Shown here one piece after another: positions 37,117 to 49,700 of a stretch of DNA of 64,000 bases. The translations under genes and the position numbers were made by a program. This DNA comes from Pedobacter sp. B4-66 (GTDB lineage: Bacteria > Bacteroidota > Bacteroidia > Sphingobacteriales > Sphingobacteriaceae). Each line of letters opens with the position of its first letter. Position 1 is the stretch's first letter. The stretch covers positions 124,001 to 188,000 of the forward strand of contig NZ_JAFVME010000010.1 in assembly GCF_018492665.1 (NCBI RefSeq), written 5' to 3'. Below the pieces are notes generated by a model. The model was not told where the DNA came from and searched no databases. It was given only the letters and a program-made list of their open reading frames with translations.

Positions 37117-38250
37117 TTACCGAGTTTTCATTACTGTTTGGTAAGTTTTCATTACCTGTGCTGCACAATTCTTATTGCTAAATTTTTCTGCATGCACAAA
37201 TCCTTTTTGGATCATCGCTTGCACATCCGCCCCTCCTTTTAGCACCGTCAACATGCTATTGGCAATTTCTTCTGGCTTATCTGGATTAACATAAAATGCA
37301 GCATCTCCTCCTGCCTCTGGTAAACAGCTAACAGAAGACGTAATAACCGGTACACCTACACTTAACGCCTCAAGTACTGGAATACCAAATCCCTCGAAAT
37401 AAGAGGGGTATATTAACGCCTCCGACAAGCTATATATTGCAGGCAAATCTGCCGAATTAACATCTTTTAGAAAGGTGATTTTATTACTGAGGTTGTTCTT
37501 TAAGATGAAATTATCGATCTCGCTTTTGTATTTACCACTCCCCTTTCCAATCACGACTAAGTTAACTTCGTTATCCTTTTCTAACAGTTGAACCGCCTTG
37601 CAGATATTCAGCAGATTTTTCCTTTCAATAATTGACCCAACTGAAAGGAAAAACTTGGAAGGTAAACTAAACTTGGCAGCAGTTAATTCTTTCTGTTCTT
37701 TAGATATTGATGGATTAAAACTACTATCGCAACTTTGGTAACATACATCTATCTTATTAGGATCTGTTTGGTAGAAATCGACAATATCCTTTTTGGTTTG
37801 CTCGCTAATGGCAATTATTCGGTCGGCATACTGACAGGCGTGTCTGAACTTTCTTTGATATAATTTAACATCCAAAGGATTATATTGCTCCGGATAATGT
37901 TCAAAAATTAAATCGTGAATGGTTACAACAGATCTAATGTTAGTTCGATGAATATTCACGGGGATTTCATGGCTTAACCCATGAAAAAGTTCTATATCAA
38001 GATCAATAAGATCCTTTGTCATCCATTTACTTCTCCATAAAGAGGAGAGCTTACGGGAGAAAAATCCCTTTGGTAGAACCTCATGAATATTCTTGCCATC
38101 TAAAGAATACTGCTTTGAAGGCTTTGGATTGAGCATAAAATATTCGTTGTCAGGAAAAAACCGGGCAAGATCCAACACCAGTGTTCTACTATAATTTCCT
38201 AACCCTGTATTGTTATGATAGGCTCTCTTTGCATCGAAGGCAATTCTCAT
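37117..38250 (-). CDS. Family 4-type glycosyltransferase
   Basis: This 377-residue GT-B enzyme starts with MRIAFDAKRAYHNNTGLGNYSRTL, the donor-side Gly loop of GT4. The C-terminal half has the EX7E pattern in LIYPSYFEGFGIPVLEAL and SVGSIIERKNL. It would transfer a sugar from a nucleotide donor to a surface polysaccharide, lipid or glycoprotein, but there are no neighbouring polysaccharide genes. The substrate is unknown. Confidence 0.88.
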   Translation of the reverse strand: MRIAFDAKRAYHNNTGLGNYSRTLVLDLARFFPDNEYFMLNPKPSKQYSLDGKNIHEVLPKGFFSRKLSSLWRSKWMTKDLIDLDIELFHGLSHEIPVNIHRTNIRSVVTIHDLIFEHYPEQYNPLDVKLYQRKFRHACQYADRIIAISEQTKKDIVDFYQTDPNKIDVCYQSCDSSFNPSISKEQKELTAAKFSLPSKFFLSVGSIIERKNLLNICKAVQLLEKDNEVNLVVIGKGSGKYKSEIDNFILKNNLSNKITFLKDVNSADLPAIYSLSEALIYPSYFEGFGIPVLEALSVGVPVITSSVSCLPEAGGDAAFYVNPDKPEEIANSMLTVLKGGADVQAMIQKGFVHAEKFSNKNCAAQVMKTYQTVMKTR

Positions 38251-38347
38251 ATCACATTTAAAATTGAGGCGAAATATACAACAAATTAAAAACTGAGCCT
38301 CAACAAAAACGAATTTTGCCTACTTTTATAGGCTAAACAAACTCTAT

Positions 38348-38914
38348 ATGTTAAACGATCAGATTAGACAAGCGCTCGCTGTACTTAAAGATGGTGGTGT
38401 AATTCTTTATCCTACCGATACTGTATGGGGATTAGGCTGCGATGCTACTAATGAACAAGCTGTAGAAAAAATTAATGCCATTAAAGGTCGTAGTAGTGAT
38501 AAAAGTTTTATCATTTTATTGGATACTGATGCTAAACTGCAAAGTTATGTTACCGAAATCCCCGAGGTTGCCTATGATTTAATTGAATACACTGAAAACC
38601 CTTTGACTATTATTTTTTCGGGAGCAAAGAACCTCGCAAAAAATGTAATTAATGTTGATGGAAGTGTAGGAATTAGGGTTGTTAAGCATGATTTCTGCGA
38701 GCAATTGATATATCGTTTTCGTAAACCCATCACCTCTACCTCTGCTAATTTATCTGGCCAGGCTACTCCAAAAACCTTTGATGAGATAAGTGATGAAATT
38801 AAAGATGCCGTTGACTATGTTGTAGACTGGGAGCAGGACTTAAACATTGATAAAAAACCATCAACTATAATGAAATTAGCACCTGGAGGACAGTTTTCCT
38901 TTATTAGAAGGTAA
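38348..38914 (+). CDS. L-threonylcarbamoyladenylate synthase (Sua5/YrdC family)
   Basis: This 188-residue single-domain enzyme makes threonylcarbamoyl-AMP for the t6A modification of tRNAs reading ANN codons. The opening [33 protein letters not shown] and [18 protein letters not shown] are family signatures. No C-terminal Sua5 extension is present, so it belongs to the short YrdC/YwlC-like type. It is followed 26 bases later by the CCA-adding enzyme gene, another tRNA maturation step. Confidence 0.92.
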   Translation: MLNDQIRQALAVLKDGGVILYPTDTVWGLGCDATNEQAVEKINAIKGRSSDKSFIILLDTDAKLQSYVTEIPEVAYDLIEYTENPLTIIFSGAKNLAKNVINVDGSVGIRVVKHDFCEQLIYRFRKPITSTSANLSGQATPKTFDEISDEIKDAVDYVVDWEQDLNIDKKPSTIMKLAPGGQFSFIRR

Positions 38915-38940
38915 GTTTTACTACTTTTGCAAACTCAGCA

Positions 38941-40347
38941 ATGGAAAAACACCTACAACATCCTGTTTTTAAAGTTCTGGCAGGTATAGCTGCTAAACAC
39001 AACATTGAAGCCTATGTTATTGGCGGATATGTGCGAGATATTTTCTTGAAAAGACCATCAAAAGACATCGACATTGTTGTACTTGGCAATGGAATTACTT
39101 TTGCGGAACTAGTAGGTGCGCAACTTAAAACAAAAGTGGCTGTTTTCAAGAATTTTGGAACAGCAATGCTTAAGTTTCAGGATTTGGAAATTGAATTTGT
39201 AGGCGCAAGGAAAGAGTCATATCGTGCGGATTCGCGCAAGCCAATAGTTGAAAATGGCACAATTGAAGATGATCAGCTTAGACGCGATTTTACCATAAAT
39301 GCGTTGGCTATTTCTTTAAATAAAGACAATTACGGAAGTCTGGTTGATCCTTTTAACGGAACAGAAGATCTTACAAATAAATTAATGAGGACTCCACTAG
39401 ACCCGGAGCTTACTTTTTCTGATGACCCTTTGCGCATGATGCGCGCCGTTCGTTTTGCCAGTCAGCTTAGTTTTACTATTGACGAAGCGGCAATAAACGC
39501 AATCAAAAAACAAAAAGAAAGAATCAGTATCGTTTCAAAAGAACGCATCACTGATGAACTTAATAAAATCATTTTATCCTCCCTACCTTCTGTGGGCTTC
39601 AAGTATTTATTTGATACTGGCTTACTGCACTTGATTTTCCCACAAATGGCCAATTTATATGGCGTGGATATAATTAACGGGAAAGGGCATAAAGATAATT
39701 TTTATCATACCTTACAGGTATTAGATAATATTTGCACAGTAACCGATGACCTTTGGTTACGTTGGGCCGCTATTCTGCATGATATTGCCAAACCGGCAAC
39801 AAAACGTTTTGAAGAAGGTCATGGCTGGACTTTTCATGGTCATGAGGATAAAGGTGCAAGAATGGTTCCTCAAATTTTTGCTCAACTTAAACTTCCTCTT
39901 AACGAAAAGATGAAGTATGTTCAAAAACTTGTTCAGTTACACCTTCGCCCTATTGTATTGGCGCAAGAAGTAGTAACTGATTCGGCAGTTAGACGTTTAT
40001 TATTTGATGCCGGAGAGGATATCGAAAGTTTGATGTTACTATGCAATGCCGATGTAACCACCAAAAACGAATACAAGGTAAAAAAATACAGAAACAACTT
40101 TGAACTGGTAAAACAGAAGCTCAAAGATGTTGAAGAACGTGACAAAATCAGAAACTGGCAACCACCAATTACAGGAAATGACATTATGCAGGTATTTGGT
40201 TTGGGGGCAGGAAAAGAAGTAGGCATTATCAAAAATGCCATTCGTGAGGCCATTTTGGAGGGAGAAATAACAAATTCCTATGATGAAGCGTTACAGTTTA
40301 TGCTCGAAAAAGCAAAAGAACTGGGCCTTTTACCAGTAACTCGTTAA
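38941..40347 (+). CDS. cca: CCA-adding tRNA nucleotidyltransferase with HD domain
   Basis: This 468-residue enzyme has the nucleotidyltransferase head ([25 protein letters not shown], metal Asp pair), [10 protein letters not shown], and [13 protein letters not shown], all typical of class II CCA enzymes. An HD domain ([15 protein letters not shown], residues about 277-291) follows. It repairs or adds the CCA tail of tRNA. A possible -7 element TACTTTTG (38922-38929) lies just before the start. Confidence 0.92.
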   Translation: MEKHLQHPVFKVLAGIAAKHNIEAYVIGGYVRDIFLKRPSKDIDIVVLGNGITFAELVGAQLKTKVAVFKNFGTAMLKFQDLEIEFVGARKESYRADSRKPIVENGTIEDDQLRRDFTINALAISLNKDNYGSLVDPFNGTEDLTNKLMRTPLDPELTFSDDPLRMMRAVRFASQLSFTIDEAAINAIKKQKERISIVSKERITDELNKIILSSLPSVGFKYLFDTGLLHLIFPQMANLYGVDIINGKGHKDNFYHTLQVLDNICTVTDDLWLRWAAILHDIAKPATKRFEEGHGWTFHGHEDKGARMVPQIFAQLKLPLNEKMKYVQKLVQLHLRPIVLAQEVVTDSAVRRLLFDAGEDIESLMLLCNADVTTKNEYKVKKYRNNFELVKQKLKDVEERDKIRNWQPPITGNDIMQVFGLGAGKEVGIIKNAIREAILEGEITNSYDEALQFMLEKAKELGLLPVTR

Positions 40348-40404
40348 TACAATTATATAAAGTATATTTTATTTTTTAATTTTATAGCTAGAAAATAAGC
40401 TCAA

Positions 40405-41058
40405 ATGGCAATTTATAGATTTAGAATAAGTTTCGAAGATTTCGATGAAGTAGTAAGGGAAATAGATATTAAATCGACCCAAACATTTGAAGATTTACAT
40501 AAAGCAGTTCACCGTTCAACCGGTTACTCTGCCGAAAAATCTTCGTCCTTTTATGTGAGTACAGATAATTGGATAAAAGGTGATGAAATAGCTTATTTAC
40601 CAAATCAGCGCAAAATAGACAGAGGTGTTGCTTTAATGGAAAACTCCAAACTGAGTAGCTTCATTGAAGATCCACACCAAAAATTCTATTATATATATAA
40701 TTTTGATCGCCCTTTTGATTTTCATGTTGAACTGATAAAGATCATACTGGAAACTGATCCTAACATCGAATATCCTTACCTGGTTAAAAGTACAGGTGAA
40801 GCTCCCAAAATTATTGAAAAAAATAATTTTGGCTCGGTTGCTGTATCCTCAAATCCTGTTTCAACAGATTTCGATTTCTTAAATGAAATGGATTTTGTAC
40901 CGGAAGACACGGACGAACTTGAAGCAATGGGTGGCAGAGGTATCAATACTGAAGAAAAAGGTGAGGATGCTGAAGAGGAATCAGAAGATGAATCAGATGA
41001 ATTCTCTGATAATGACAATTACGAAGACGAAGAATACAATAGTAAAGAAGATTACTAA
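40405..41058 (+). CDS. pRiA4b ORF-3-like domain protein with a long acidic tail
   Basis: This 217-residue protein has an N-terminal region (YRFRISFEDFDEVVREIDIKSTQTFEDLHKAVHRSTGY, and later FYYIYNFDRPFDFHVELI) resembling the plasmid pRiA4b ORF-3 family (IS1096 TnpR-like in name only). The last 45 residues are almost entirely Glu, Asp, Asn and Ser. No transposon ends are present, so it is not a mobile element gene. Its stop overlaps the miaA start by one base (TAATG), suggesting translational coupling to miaA. Function is unknown. Confidence 0.75.
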   Translation: MAIYRFRISFEDFDEVVREIDIKSTQTFEDLHKAVHRSTGYSAEKSSSFYVSTDNWIKGDEIAYLPNQRKIDRGVALMENSKLSSFIEDPHQKFYYIYNFDRPFDFHVELIKIILETDPNIEYPYLVKSTGEAPKIIEKNNFGSVAVSSNPVSTDFDFLNEMDFVPEDTDELEAMGGRGINTEEKGEDAEEESEDESDEFSDNDNYEDEEYNSKEDY

Positions 41059-41975
41059 TGCCGAATATGGCATCAGCTAAGACTTTAATTGTTATTGTAG
41101 GCCCAACGGCAATAGGGAAAACTGCTTTAGCTATCGAGATAGCAAAGCAGTTTTCTACTGAAATTATTTCCGCAGATTCCAGACAATTCTTTAAAGAAAT
41201 GGAAATTGGTACTGCTAAACCTTCTACTGAAGAGTTAGCTGCCGCCCCACATCATTTTATTAATTCCCACAGTGTAAAAACACTATTCAGTACCGGCGAC
41301 TTTGAAGTGCAGGCTCTTAAACTAATGGATGAATTGTTTAAAAAACATGATCTTTTAGTTATGGTTGGCGGTTCTGGTCTCTATATCGATGCCATTTGTA
41401 AAGGTCTTGATGATCTTCCTAACACAGATATCAACATTCGAGAACAGCTAAATGAGCAGCTTGCATCACAGGGAATTGAATCTATAAAAACTCAACTGAG
41501 CGAGAATGATCCTGAATATTATGCAAAAGTAGATCAGGCCAATCCTCAGCGAATGATAAGAGGACTGGAGTTTTTTCTATCCACAGGAATGAAACTATCT
41601 TCTTTCCTTACTAATAGTAGAAAAAAAAGACCTTTCAACATTATTAAGATTGGTTTAAATACAGACCGCGCTGTACTTTACAATAGAATTAACCTAAGAG
41701 TTGACCAGATGATGGATCTGGGCTTACTAGATGAAGTAAAGTCACTACAGGACTATAGAAGCTACAACGCCCTAAATACAGTGGGTTATTCGGAGCTTTT
41801 TGCTTATCTGGATGGAGAAATAGACTTGGAACAAGCTGTTGATAAGATCAAACAAAATACGCGTCGCTTTGCTAAAAGGCAATTGACTTGGTTTAGAAGA
41901 GATGACACCACCACCTGGTTTGAGCCAAACCACACTGATGAAGTCATCACTTACATTAAACAGGCTTTAACTTAA
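41058..41975 (+). CDS. miaA: tRNA dimethylallyltransferase
   Basis: This 305-residue enzyme prenylates A37 of tRNAs reading UNN codons. GPTAIGKTALAIEIA (P-loop), SADSRQFFKEMEIGTAKP (catalytic Asp and Thr region) and GGSGLYIDAICKGLDDLP are conserved. NTRRFAKRQLTWFRRD is near the end. The start at 41058 gives MPNMASAKT; an ATG three codons later is also possible. Its stop overlaps the DUF3467 gene by 4 bases. Confidence 0.95.
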   Translation: MPNMASAKTLIVIVGPTAIGKTALAIEIAKQFSTEIISADSRQFFKEMEIGTAKPSTEELAAAPHHFINSHSVKTLFSTGDFEVQALKLMDELFKKHDLLVMVGGSGLYIDAICKGLDDLPNTDINIREQLNEQLASQGIESIKTQLSENDPEYYAKVDQANPQRMIRGLEFFLSTGMKLSSFLTNSRKKRPFNIIKIGLNTDRAVLYNRINLRVDQMMDLGLLDEVKSLQDYRSYNALNTVGYSELFAYLDGEIDLEQAVDKIKQNTRRFAKRQLTWFRRDDTTTWFEPNHTDEVITYIKQALT

Positions 41976-42286
41976 GCTTGGGCGGTTGGCCCACCAAAGT
42001 TCATAGGGAAACCCGGAGGCTCCTCCTGAGTCTTAATACGTCCGTTTATAGCTTCATATTTTTCTATATTATCCTGCATTGCTGCCAATAATCTTTTTGC
42101 ATGTTCCGGGGTAAGAATAATACGCGACTTTACTCTTGCTTTAGGTACACCAGGCATTACTCTAATAAAGTCAAGTACAAATTCTGTATTTGAATGGGTA
42201 ATAATAGCCAAATTAGAAAATATGCCCTCTGCAATCTCTTCAGAAAGTTCTATGTTAAGTTGGTTTTCGTTGTTTTGTTCTTCCAT
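41972..42286 (-). CDS. DUF3467 protein
   Basis: This 104-residue protein has the DUF3467 pattern: a beta-rich core (AEGIFSNLAIITHSNTEFVLDFIRVMPGVPKARVKSRIILTPEHAKRLLAAMQDNIEKYE) and a Pro/Gly-rich end. Its function is unknown. It is common in Bacteroidota near rpoC. It is convergent with miaA and precedes the rpoC terminator. Confidence 0.85.
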   Translation of the reverse strand: MEEQNNENQLNIELSEEIAEGIFSNLAIITHSNTEFVLDFIRVMPGVPKARVKSRIILTPEHAKRLLAAMQDNIEKYEAINGRIKTQEEPPGFPMNFGGPTAQA

Positions 42287-42312
42287 ATAACAAACTTAGA
42301 TATTTTTTATAG

Positions 42313-42353
42313 TAAAAAAAAAGTCCCCCGACTTTTAAAGAAGGGGGACTTTT
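42313..42353 (-). terminator. Terminator of the rpoB-rpoC transcript
   Basis: AAAAGTCCCCC and GGGGGACTTTT pair perfectly around a 13-base loop. On the minus strand nine T follow. It lies 19 bases after the rpoC stop. Confidence 0.93.
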
Positions 42354-42371
42354 AGAAAGATTTATTTAAAA

Positions 42372-45300
42372 TTAAGCTCCTATTTCTTCTTGTTTCGAAG
42401 CTAATAATTTATCGTATTCTTCTTGAGAACCAACAATGATACGCTCATATCCACGTACACCTGTACCTGAAGGGATTAAGTGTCCAACGATTACGTTTTC
42501 TTTCAATCCAAGCATACTGTCACGTTTACCAGCAATAGCTGCTTCGTTAAGTACTTTTGTTGTTTCCTGGAACGATGCTGCAGAGATGAATGATTTCGTA
42601 CCTAATGATGCACGTGTAATACCTTGCAATACTGAACTCGCAGTTGCAGGTCTTGCATCACGAACTTCAATTTGTTTCAAATCTTTACGTTTCAATTGAG
42701 AATTTTCATCTCTTAATTTACGTAAAGAAAGAATTTGACCAGGTTTTACTGTGTTTGAATCACCAGCTTCTACTACAACCTTTTTGTCATAGATCTCATC
42801 ATTCTCAATCATAAAGTCCCAACGATCCACAGAGTTGTTCTCTAAGAAACTGGTATCACCTGGATCTTCGATATGTACTTTCTGCATCATTTGGTGTACA
42901 ATAACCTCGAAGTGTTTATCGTTGATTTTTACACCTTGTAAACGGTAAACCTCTTGGATACCATTAACAAGATATTCTTGTACAGCCGCAGGGCCTTTAA
43001 TTGCTAAAATATCAGCAGGTGAGATAGATCCATCAGATAATGGCATACCAGCTTTCACAAAGTCATTATCCTGTACCAGGATGTGTTTAGACAATGGAAC
43101 AAGGTATTTTTTAACTTCTCCGTCTTTAGATTCGATAGTCATCTCACGATTACCACGTTTCACACCACCTAAAGTTACCACACCATCAATTTCAGTTACT
43201 ACAGCTGGGTTAGATGGATTACGTGCTTCGAATAACTCAGTTACACGTGGTAAACCACCCGTAATATCCCTTGTTTTTCCAGTTGCACGAGGTATCTTAA
43301 CTAAGATCTGACCAGTTTTAACTGCATCCCCTTCGTCAATAGCAATGTGAGCACCTACAGGAATGTTATATCCTCTGATTAGTTCACCTTTTTTATCTAC
43401 AACTCTTACTGAAGGGTTTTTAGTTTTATCACGTGTATCTATAATTACTTTTTCACGGTGACCAGTTTGCTCATCTGATTCTTCACGGAAGGTTACACCT
43501 TCAATAATTGCATCAAATTCGATTTTACCGGCAAATTCCGAGATAATTACAGCATTATATGGATCCCACGAACAAATTCTATCTCCTTTAGTGATTTTAG
43601 CCCCATCCTCAACGTACAAGAATGCACCGTAAGGAATGTTGCTGGTCATGATAATCTTATTTGTTTCCGGCTCAACAATTTTAAACTCTCCTGAACGGCC
43701 TAAAACAATTTGTTTTACTCCATCTTCAGTATCGTTCTCAACTGTACGAACATTTTCAAATTCGATCACACCATCAAACTTTGCAACAATCTGAGATTCA
43801 GCAGCAATGTTCGATGCAGTACCACCCACGTGGAATGTACGTAGTGTTAACTGTGTACCCGGCTCACCGATTGACTGTGCAGCAATTACACCAACAGCCT
43901 CACCTTTTTGAACACGTTTACCAGTAGCTAAGTTACGTCCATAACAAAGGGCACAAACACCTCTTTGATTTTCGCAAGTTAATACAGAACGAATTTCAAC
44001 ACCATCAAGAGGAGACTCTTCAATTGTTTTAGCAATTTCTTCAGTAATATCTTGTCCGGCTCCTACTAATAATGCTCCATCCAATGGATTGAACACATCG
44101 TGTAGAGATATACGTCCTAAAATTCTGTCATATAATGGCTCAACGATATCTTCATTGTCTTTCAACGCAGTAGTAAACATACCTCTCAATGTACCGCAAT
44201 CCTCAGAATTAACGATCATATCCTGTGCCACATCATGTAAACGACGTGTCAAGTAACCAGCATCGGCAGTTTTCAACGCCGTATCCGCCAAACCTTTACG
44301 AGCACCGTGAGTAGAGATAAAGTATTCTAGTACCGATAATCCTTCTTTAAAGTTAGATAAGATCGGGTTTTCAATAATCTCACCACCAGAACCTGATTTT
44401 TGAGGTTTCGCCATCAAACCACGCATACCGCACAACTGACGAATCTGCTCTTTCGAACCACGTGCACCAGAATCCAACATCATATAAACAGAGTTAAATC
44501 CTTGGTTATCGTTTGATAACTGATTCATCACGAATGATGTTAAACGGTTATTGATACGAGTCCAGATATCGATAATTTGGTTGTAACGCTCGTTGTTGGT
44601 AATGAATCCCATATTATAGTTATTCCTTACCTCTTCAACTTCTGCGGAAGCTTGTTGTAATAAAGTATGTTTTTCAACAGGAATATTTACGTCTTGTAAA
44701 TTAAACGATAAACCTCCTCTGAATGCCATTTGGAAACCTAATTCTTTAATGTCATCAAGGAATCTTGATGCACGAGCCATACCTGTGATTTTAACAACCT
44801 CACCGATAATATCTCTTAAAGATTTTTTAGTTAACAATTCATTGATGTAACCAACTTCTTCAGGAACCATTTGATTAAATAGTACACGTCCAACAGTTGT
44901 GTCAGTCAATTTATTAACTATAGTTCCATCCTCAATTTTAACATTTACTTTAACTTTAATAAATGCGTGAAGATCAATTTGTTTCTCATTGTAAGCAATG
45001 ATAACCTCTTCTGGAGAATAGAATATAGAGTCTTGTCCTTTAACTACACGTCCTTCGTCAGTTCTACGGCCTTTAGTAATATAATAAAGACCCAAAACCA
45101 TATCCTGTGAAGGTACAGTAATAGGAGTACCGTTTGCAGGGTTTAGAATGTTGTGTGCAGCAAGCATCAATACTTGTGCTTCTAAGATTGCGGCGTGTCC
45201 TAATGGTAAGTGTACTGCCATCTGGTCACCGTCAAAATCCGCGTTAAATGCGGTACAAACTAACGGGTGTAATTGAATTGCTTTACCTTCAACCAATTTA

Positions 45301-46658
45301 GGTTGGAAAGATTGTATACCCAATCTGTGCAACGTAGGTGCACGATTCAGTAATACAGGGTGTCCTTTTAAAACATTCTCAAGAATATCCCAAACTAATG
45401 GGTCTTTTCTATCTACAATTTTCTTAGCAGATTTTACTGTTTTAACGATACCTCTTTCTATCATCTTGCGGATGATAAATGGTTTAAATAGCTCAGCAGC
45501 CATATCCTTAGGTAAACCGCATTCGTGTAATTTAAGGTTAGGACCTACAACAATTACAGAACGAGCAGAATAATCCACACGTTTACCTAATAAATTCTGA
45601 CGGAAACGACCTTGTTTACCTTTCAGGATATCTGAAAGAGATTTTAAAGCACGGTTACCTTCAGTTTTTACAGCATTTACTTTACGTGAGTTATCAAATA
45701 ACGAATCAACCGCTTCTTGTAACATACGTTTTTCGTTACGTAAAATTACTTCTGGAGCTTTGATCTCGATCAAACGCTTCAAACGGTTGTTACGGATAAT
45801 TACACGACGGTAAAGGTCATTTAAATCTGAAGTCGCAAAACGACCACCCTCTAGAGGTACTAATGGACGCAATTCTGGTGGAATAACCGGAACGATCTTA
45901 ATGATCATCCACTCTGGATTATTCTCAATACGTGATCTTGAACCACGGAATGCCTCAACAACTTGTAAACGTTTTAATGCTTCGTTTTTACGTTGTTGTG
46001 AAGTCTCATTAGCAGCCTGGTGACGTAAGTTATAAGATAAAGTATCTAAATCAATACGTTTTAACAAATCTTCTAATGCTTCCGCACCCATTTTGGCTAC
46101 GAATTTATTAGGATCTTTGTCATCCAGATATTGGTTCTCTTTAGGTAATTTATCAAGAATATCTAAATATTCTTCCTCAGTAAGGAAATCCATGTACTGA
46201 ATACCTTCTTCAGCCATTAAACCTGGTTGAATTACTACATAACGCTCGTAGTAAATAATCAGATCTAATCTTTTAGTAGGCAAACCTAATAAGTAACCGA
46301 TTTTATTTGGCAATGAACGGAAATACCAGATATGCGCAACAGGAACTACCAGGTTGATATGTCCCATACGCTCTCTACGTACTTTCTTTTCAGTTACCTC
46401 AACACCACAACGGTCGCAAACAATACCTTTATAACGGATACGTTTGTATTTACCACAATGACATTCGTAATCTTTTACAGGACCAAAAATACGCTCGCAA
46501 AACAAACCATCACGCTCAGGTTTGTAGGTACGATAATTGATAGTCTCAGGTTTCAACACCTCACCACTTGAGCGCTCTAAAATAGCCTCAGGCGATGCCA
46601 AACTAATGGTGATCGATGTGAAATTGCTTTTTAATTTATTATCCTTTTTGTAAGACAT
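42372..46658 (-). CDS. rpoC: RNA polymerase beta' subunit
   Basis: This 1428-residue subunit carries the N-terminal zinc finger ([20 protein letters not shown]), the catalytic triple-Asp loop [12 protein letters not shown], and the second zinc site (CxxxxxxCxxC-like [17 protein letters not shown]). It forms the active site of RNA polymerase with RpoB. The length is usual for Bacteroidota. The gene begins 92 bases after rpoB. Confidence 0.98.
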   Translation of the reverse strand: MSYKKDNKLKSNFTSITISLASPEAILERSSGEVLKPETINYRTYKPERDGLFCERIFGPVKDYECHCGKYKRIRYKGIVCDRCGVEVTEKKVRRERMGHINLVVPVAHIWYFRSLPNKIGYLLGLPTKRLDLIIYYERYVVIQPGLMAEEGIQYMDFLTEEEYLDILDKLPKENQYLDDKDPNKFVAKMGAEALEDLLKRIDLDTLSYNLRHQAANETSQQRKNEALKRLQVVEAFRGSRSRIENNPEWMIIKIVPVIPPELRPLVPLEGGRFATSDLNDLYRRVIIRNNRLKRLIEIKAPEVILRNEKRMLQEAVDSLFDNSRKVNAVKTEGNRALKSLSDILKGKQGRFRQNLLGKRVDYSARSVIVVGPNLKLHECGLPKDMAAELFKPFIIRKMIERGIVKTVKSAKKIVDRKDPLVWDILENVLKGHPVLLNRAPTLHRLGIQSFQPKLVEGKAIQLHPLVCTAFNADFDGDQMAVHLPLGHAAILEAQVLMLAAHNILNPANGTPITVPSQDMVLGLYYITKGRRTDEGRVVKGQDSIFYSPEEVIIAYNEKQIDLHAFIKVKVNVKIEDGTIVNKLTDTTVGRVLFNQMVPEEVGYINELLTKKSLRDIIGEVVKITGMARASRFLDDIKELGFQMAFRGGLSFNLQDVNIPVEKHTLLQQASAEVEEVRNNYNMGFITNNERYNQIIDIWTRINNRLTSFVMNQLSNDNQGFNSVYMMLDSGARGSKEQIRQLCGMRGLMAKPQKSGSGGEIIENPILSNFKEGLSVLEYFISTHGARKGLADTALKTADAGYLTRRLHDVAQDMIVNSEDCGTLRGMFTTALKDNEDIVEPLYDRILGRISLHDVFNPLDGALLVGAGQDITEEIAKTIEESPLDGVEIRSVLTCENQRGVCALCYGRNLATGKRVQKGEAVGVIAAQSIGEPGTQLTLRTFHVGGTASNIAAESQIVAKFDGVIEFENVRTVENDTEDGVKQIVLGRSGEFKIVEPETNKIIMTSNIPYGAFLYVEDGAKITKGDRICSWDPYNAVIISEFAGKIEFDAIIEGVTFREESDEQTGHREKVIIDTRDKTKNPSVRVVDKKGELIRGYNIPVGAHIAIDEGDAVKTGQILVKIPRATGKTRDITGGLPRVTELFEARNPSNPAVVTEIDGVVTLGGVKRGNREMTIESKDGEVKKYLVPLSKHILVQDNDFVKAGMPLSDGSISPADILAIKGPAAVQEYLVNGIQEVYRLQGVKINDKHFEVIVHQMMQKVHIEDPGDTSFLENNSVDRWDFMIENDEIYDKKVVVEAGDSNTVKPGQILSLRKLRDENSQLKRKDLKQIEVRDARPATASSVLQGITRASLGTKSFISAASFQETTKVLNEAAIAGKRDSMLGLKENVIVGHLIPSGTGVRGYERIIVGSQEEYDKLLASKQEEIGA

Positions 46659-46689
46659 AGCTCTTTTGTTTTAGTAGCTAGTAATTAGT

Positions 46690-46734
46690 AGTTAGTAATT
46701 AGAATTTGGCGCTTCGCTTATCTAATTACTAACT
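46690..46734. repeat. Inverted repeat between rpoB and rpoC
   Basis: AGTTAGTAATTAGA (46690-46703) and TCTAATTACTAACT (46721-46734) are perfect 14-base complements with a 17-base loop. Direct copies of the word TAGTAATTAG also flank it (46679-46699). The gap is otherwise only 92 bases, so the hairpin would lie in the rpoBC message. Confidence 0.7.
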
Positions 46735-46750
46735 GCTTAATACTATATAC

Positions 46751-49700
46751 TTAGTCTAACGTAATATCTAAACCTAATCCACGTAACTCATGTACCAATA
46801 CATTGAATGATTCTGGTACACCCGGTGTAGGAAGGTTTTCGCCTTTTACAATCGCTTCGTAAGTTTTAGCTCTACCGATAACATCATCTGACTTAACAGT
46901 TAATATCTCTTGTAGAATGTTGGCTGCACCAAATGCTTCCAATGCCCAAACCTCCATCTCACCAAAACGCTGACCACCAAACTGAGCTTTACCACCCAAT
47001 GGTTGTTGTGTAATTAATGAGTATGGTCCGATAGAACGAGCGTGCATCTTATCATCAACCATGTGTCCTAGTTTCAACATGTAGATAATACCTACAGTTG
47101 TTGGCTGATCAAATTTCTCACCTGTTAAACCGTTATTTAAGTAAGTTCTTCCAGAAGCAGGTAATCCAGCTTTAGCGATCCAGTCTTCAACCTCATTGTG
47201 CTTAGCACCATCAAAGATTGGAGTTGCAAATTTAACACCCAATTCTTTACCGGCCCATGCCAATACAGTTTCGTAGATCTGACCAAGGTTCATACGTGAA
47301 GGTACACCCAGTGGGTTCAACACAATATCAACAGGAGTCCCATCTTCTAAGAATGGCATATCTTCATCACGTACAATACGAGCTACAATACCCTTATTAC
47401 CGTGACGACCAGCCATCTTATCACCTACTTTTAACTTACGCTTTTTAGCTACATAAACCTTAGCCATCTGAACAATACCTGAAGGCAGCTCATCACCCAC
47501 ACTAATCGCAAACTTATCACGTTTGTAAGCACCAAGCTCTTCGTTTACACGAATACCATAGTTGTGCAATAACAATTTGATCTGCTCATTCTTGTCGTCA
47601 TCAGTAGTCCATTTGTATGGATTAATGTGCGCGTATTCTAAATCAGCTAAACTTTTTTGAGTAAACTTAGCTCCTTTAGGGAATAATAATTCCTTATAAA
47701 CGTTGTACACACCTTGAGATGTTTTACCGTTTACAATCTGGAATAATTTATCTACAAGCTCATTCTTAAGATTTGTTGTAGCAAGGTCGTATCTCTTGTC
47801 TAATTTCTCTATTGCTGATTTCTCTTCAGCTTTAGTAGTTTTCTTAGCCCTTGAGAACAACTTAGTATCAATTACCACACCTTTAATAGATGGAGGTGTT
47901 TTTAATGATGCATCTTTAACATCACCAGCTTTATCTCCAAATATTGCACGTAATAATTTCTCTTCCGGCGAAGGATCAGATTCTCCTTTAGGAGTGATCT
48001 TACCAATAAGAATATCACCTTCTTTAACTTCAGCACCAATACGGATAATACCGTTCTCATCTAAATCTTTAGTAGCTTCTTCAGAAACGTTAGGGATATC
48101 TGGTGTTAATTCCTCTTCTCCACGTTTTGTATCACGCACTTCTAATTCAAACTCTTCAATGTGTAATGAAGTAAAGATATCTTCACGAACAATACGCTCG
48201 TTAATTACGATCGCATCCTCAAAGTTATATCCTTGCCAAGGCATGAAAGCAACTTTTAAGTTTCTTCCTAATGCCAATTCACCATTTTCAGTAGCATAAC
48301 CTTCACAAAGTACTTGTCCTTTTACAACTTTCTGACCTTTCTTAACGATTGGTTTCAAGTTAATACAAGTATTCTGATTGGTTTTCTTGAATTTGATTAA
48401 TTTATAAGTTTTGCTATCACCTTCAAACGATACTAAACGATCTCCATCGTTTCTTACATATTTAATAGTGATCTCATTTGCATCAACATATTCAACAACA
48501 CCATCACCTTCAGCATTGATTAATGTTCTTGAATCGCGGGCTACGCGACCTTCTAAACCTGTACCAACGATAGGAGCCTCAGGACGTAACAATGGTACGG
48601 CCTGGCGTTGCATGTTCGATCCCATCAAAGCCCTGTTCGCATCATCATGCTCAAGGAAAGGAATCAACGAAGCAGCGATCGAAGTAATCTGATTAGGTGC
48701 TACGTCCATTAAGTCTAATTTCTCAGGCTCAATAATCGGGAAGTCACCCTCGTAACGCGCTTTTACACGTGAAGTAGTGAAATTACCTTTATCATCATAC
48801 TCGGCGTTTGCCTGAGCAATTGTTTTACCATCTTCATCCTCAGCAGAAAGGTAAATAACTGGTTCGTCTACAGACACAACACCATTATCTACTTTTTTAT
48901 AAGGAGTTTCAATGAAACCTAAGTTGTTTATTTTCGCATGAACACAAAGAGACGAGATCAAACCGATGTTTGGTCCCTCTGGAGTTTCAATTGTACATAA
49001 ACGACCGTAGTGAGTATAGTGAACGTCACGTACCTCGAAACCGGCACGCTCACGTGAAAGACCACCTGGGCCTAAGGCTGACAAACGACGTTTGTGCGTA
49101 ATCTCTGCCAAAGGATTTGTCTGGTCCATGAACTGAGACAACTGGTTAGTACCAAAGAATGAATTAATAACCGACGATAAAGTACGGGCATTAATTAAGT
49201 CTGTTGGAGTAAATACCTCGTTGTCACGAATGTTCATACGCTCGCGGATAGTACGCGCCATACGTGCTAAACCAACACCAAATTGAGCGTACAATTGCTC
49301 ACCTACTGTACGAACACGACGATTCGACAAGTGATCAATATCATCCACTTCTTCTTTAGAGTTGATCAATTTGATCAGATATTTAACAATAGCAATAATA
49401 TCAGCTTTTGTTAAAACCTTTACGTGATCAGGAGTATCCATTTTCAACTTACGGTTGATACGGTATCTACCTACATCACCTAGATCATAACGTTTATCCG
49501 AGAAGAACAAACGCTCAATAATACCTCTTGCAGTTTCCTCATCAGGTGGTTCTGCATTACGCAAAGCACGATAGATGTTTTCAACAGCCTCTTTCTCAGA
49601 GTTAGAAGTATCTTTTTGTAAAGTATTATATATAATGGTATAATCAGCCTGGCTTGCACCATCATCTTTAGATAAGATAATAGTTTTAACACCAGCATCA

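Noticed and set aside
40405-41058. Protein resembling IS1096 TnpR, suggesting a mobile element
   Set aside because: Only the family name is shared. No transposase, inverted ends or target duplication are near, and the gene is coupled to miaA.
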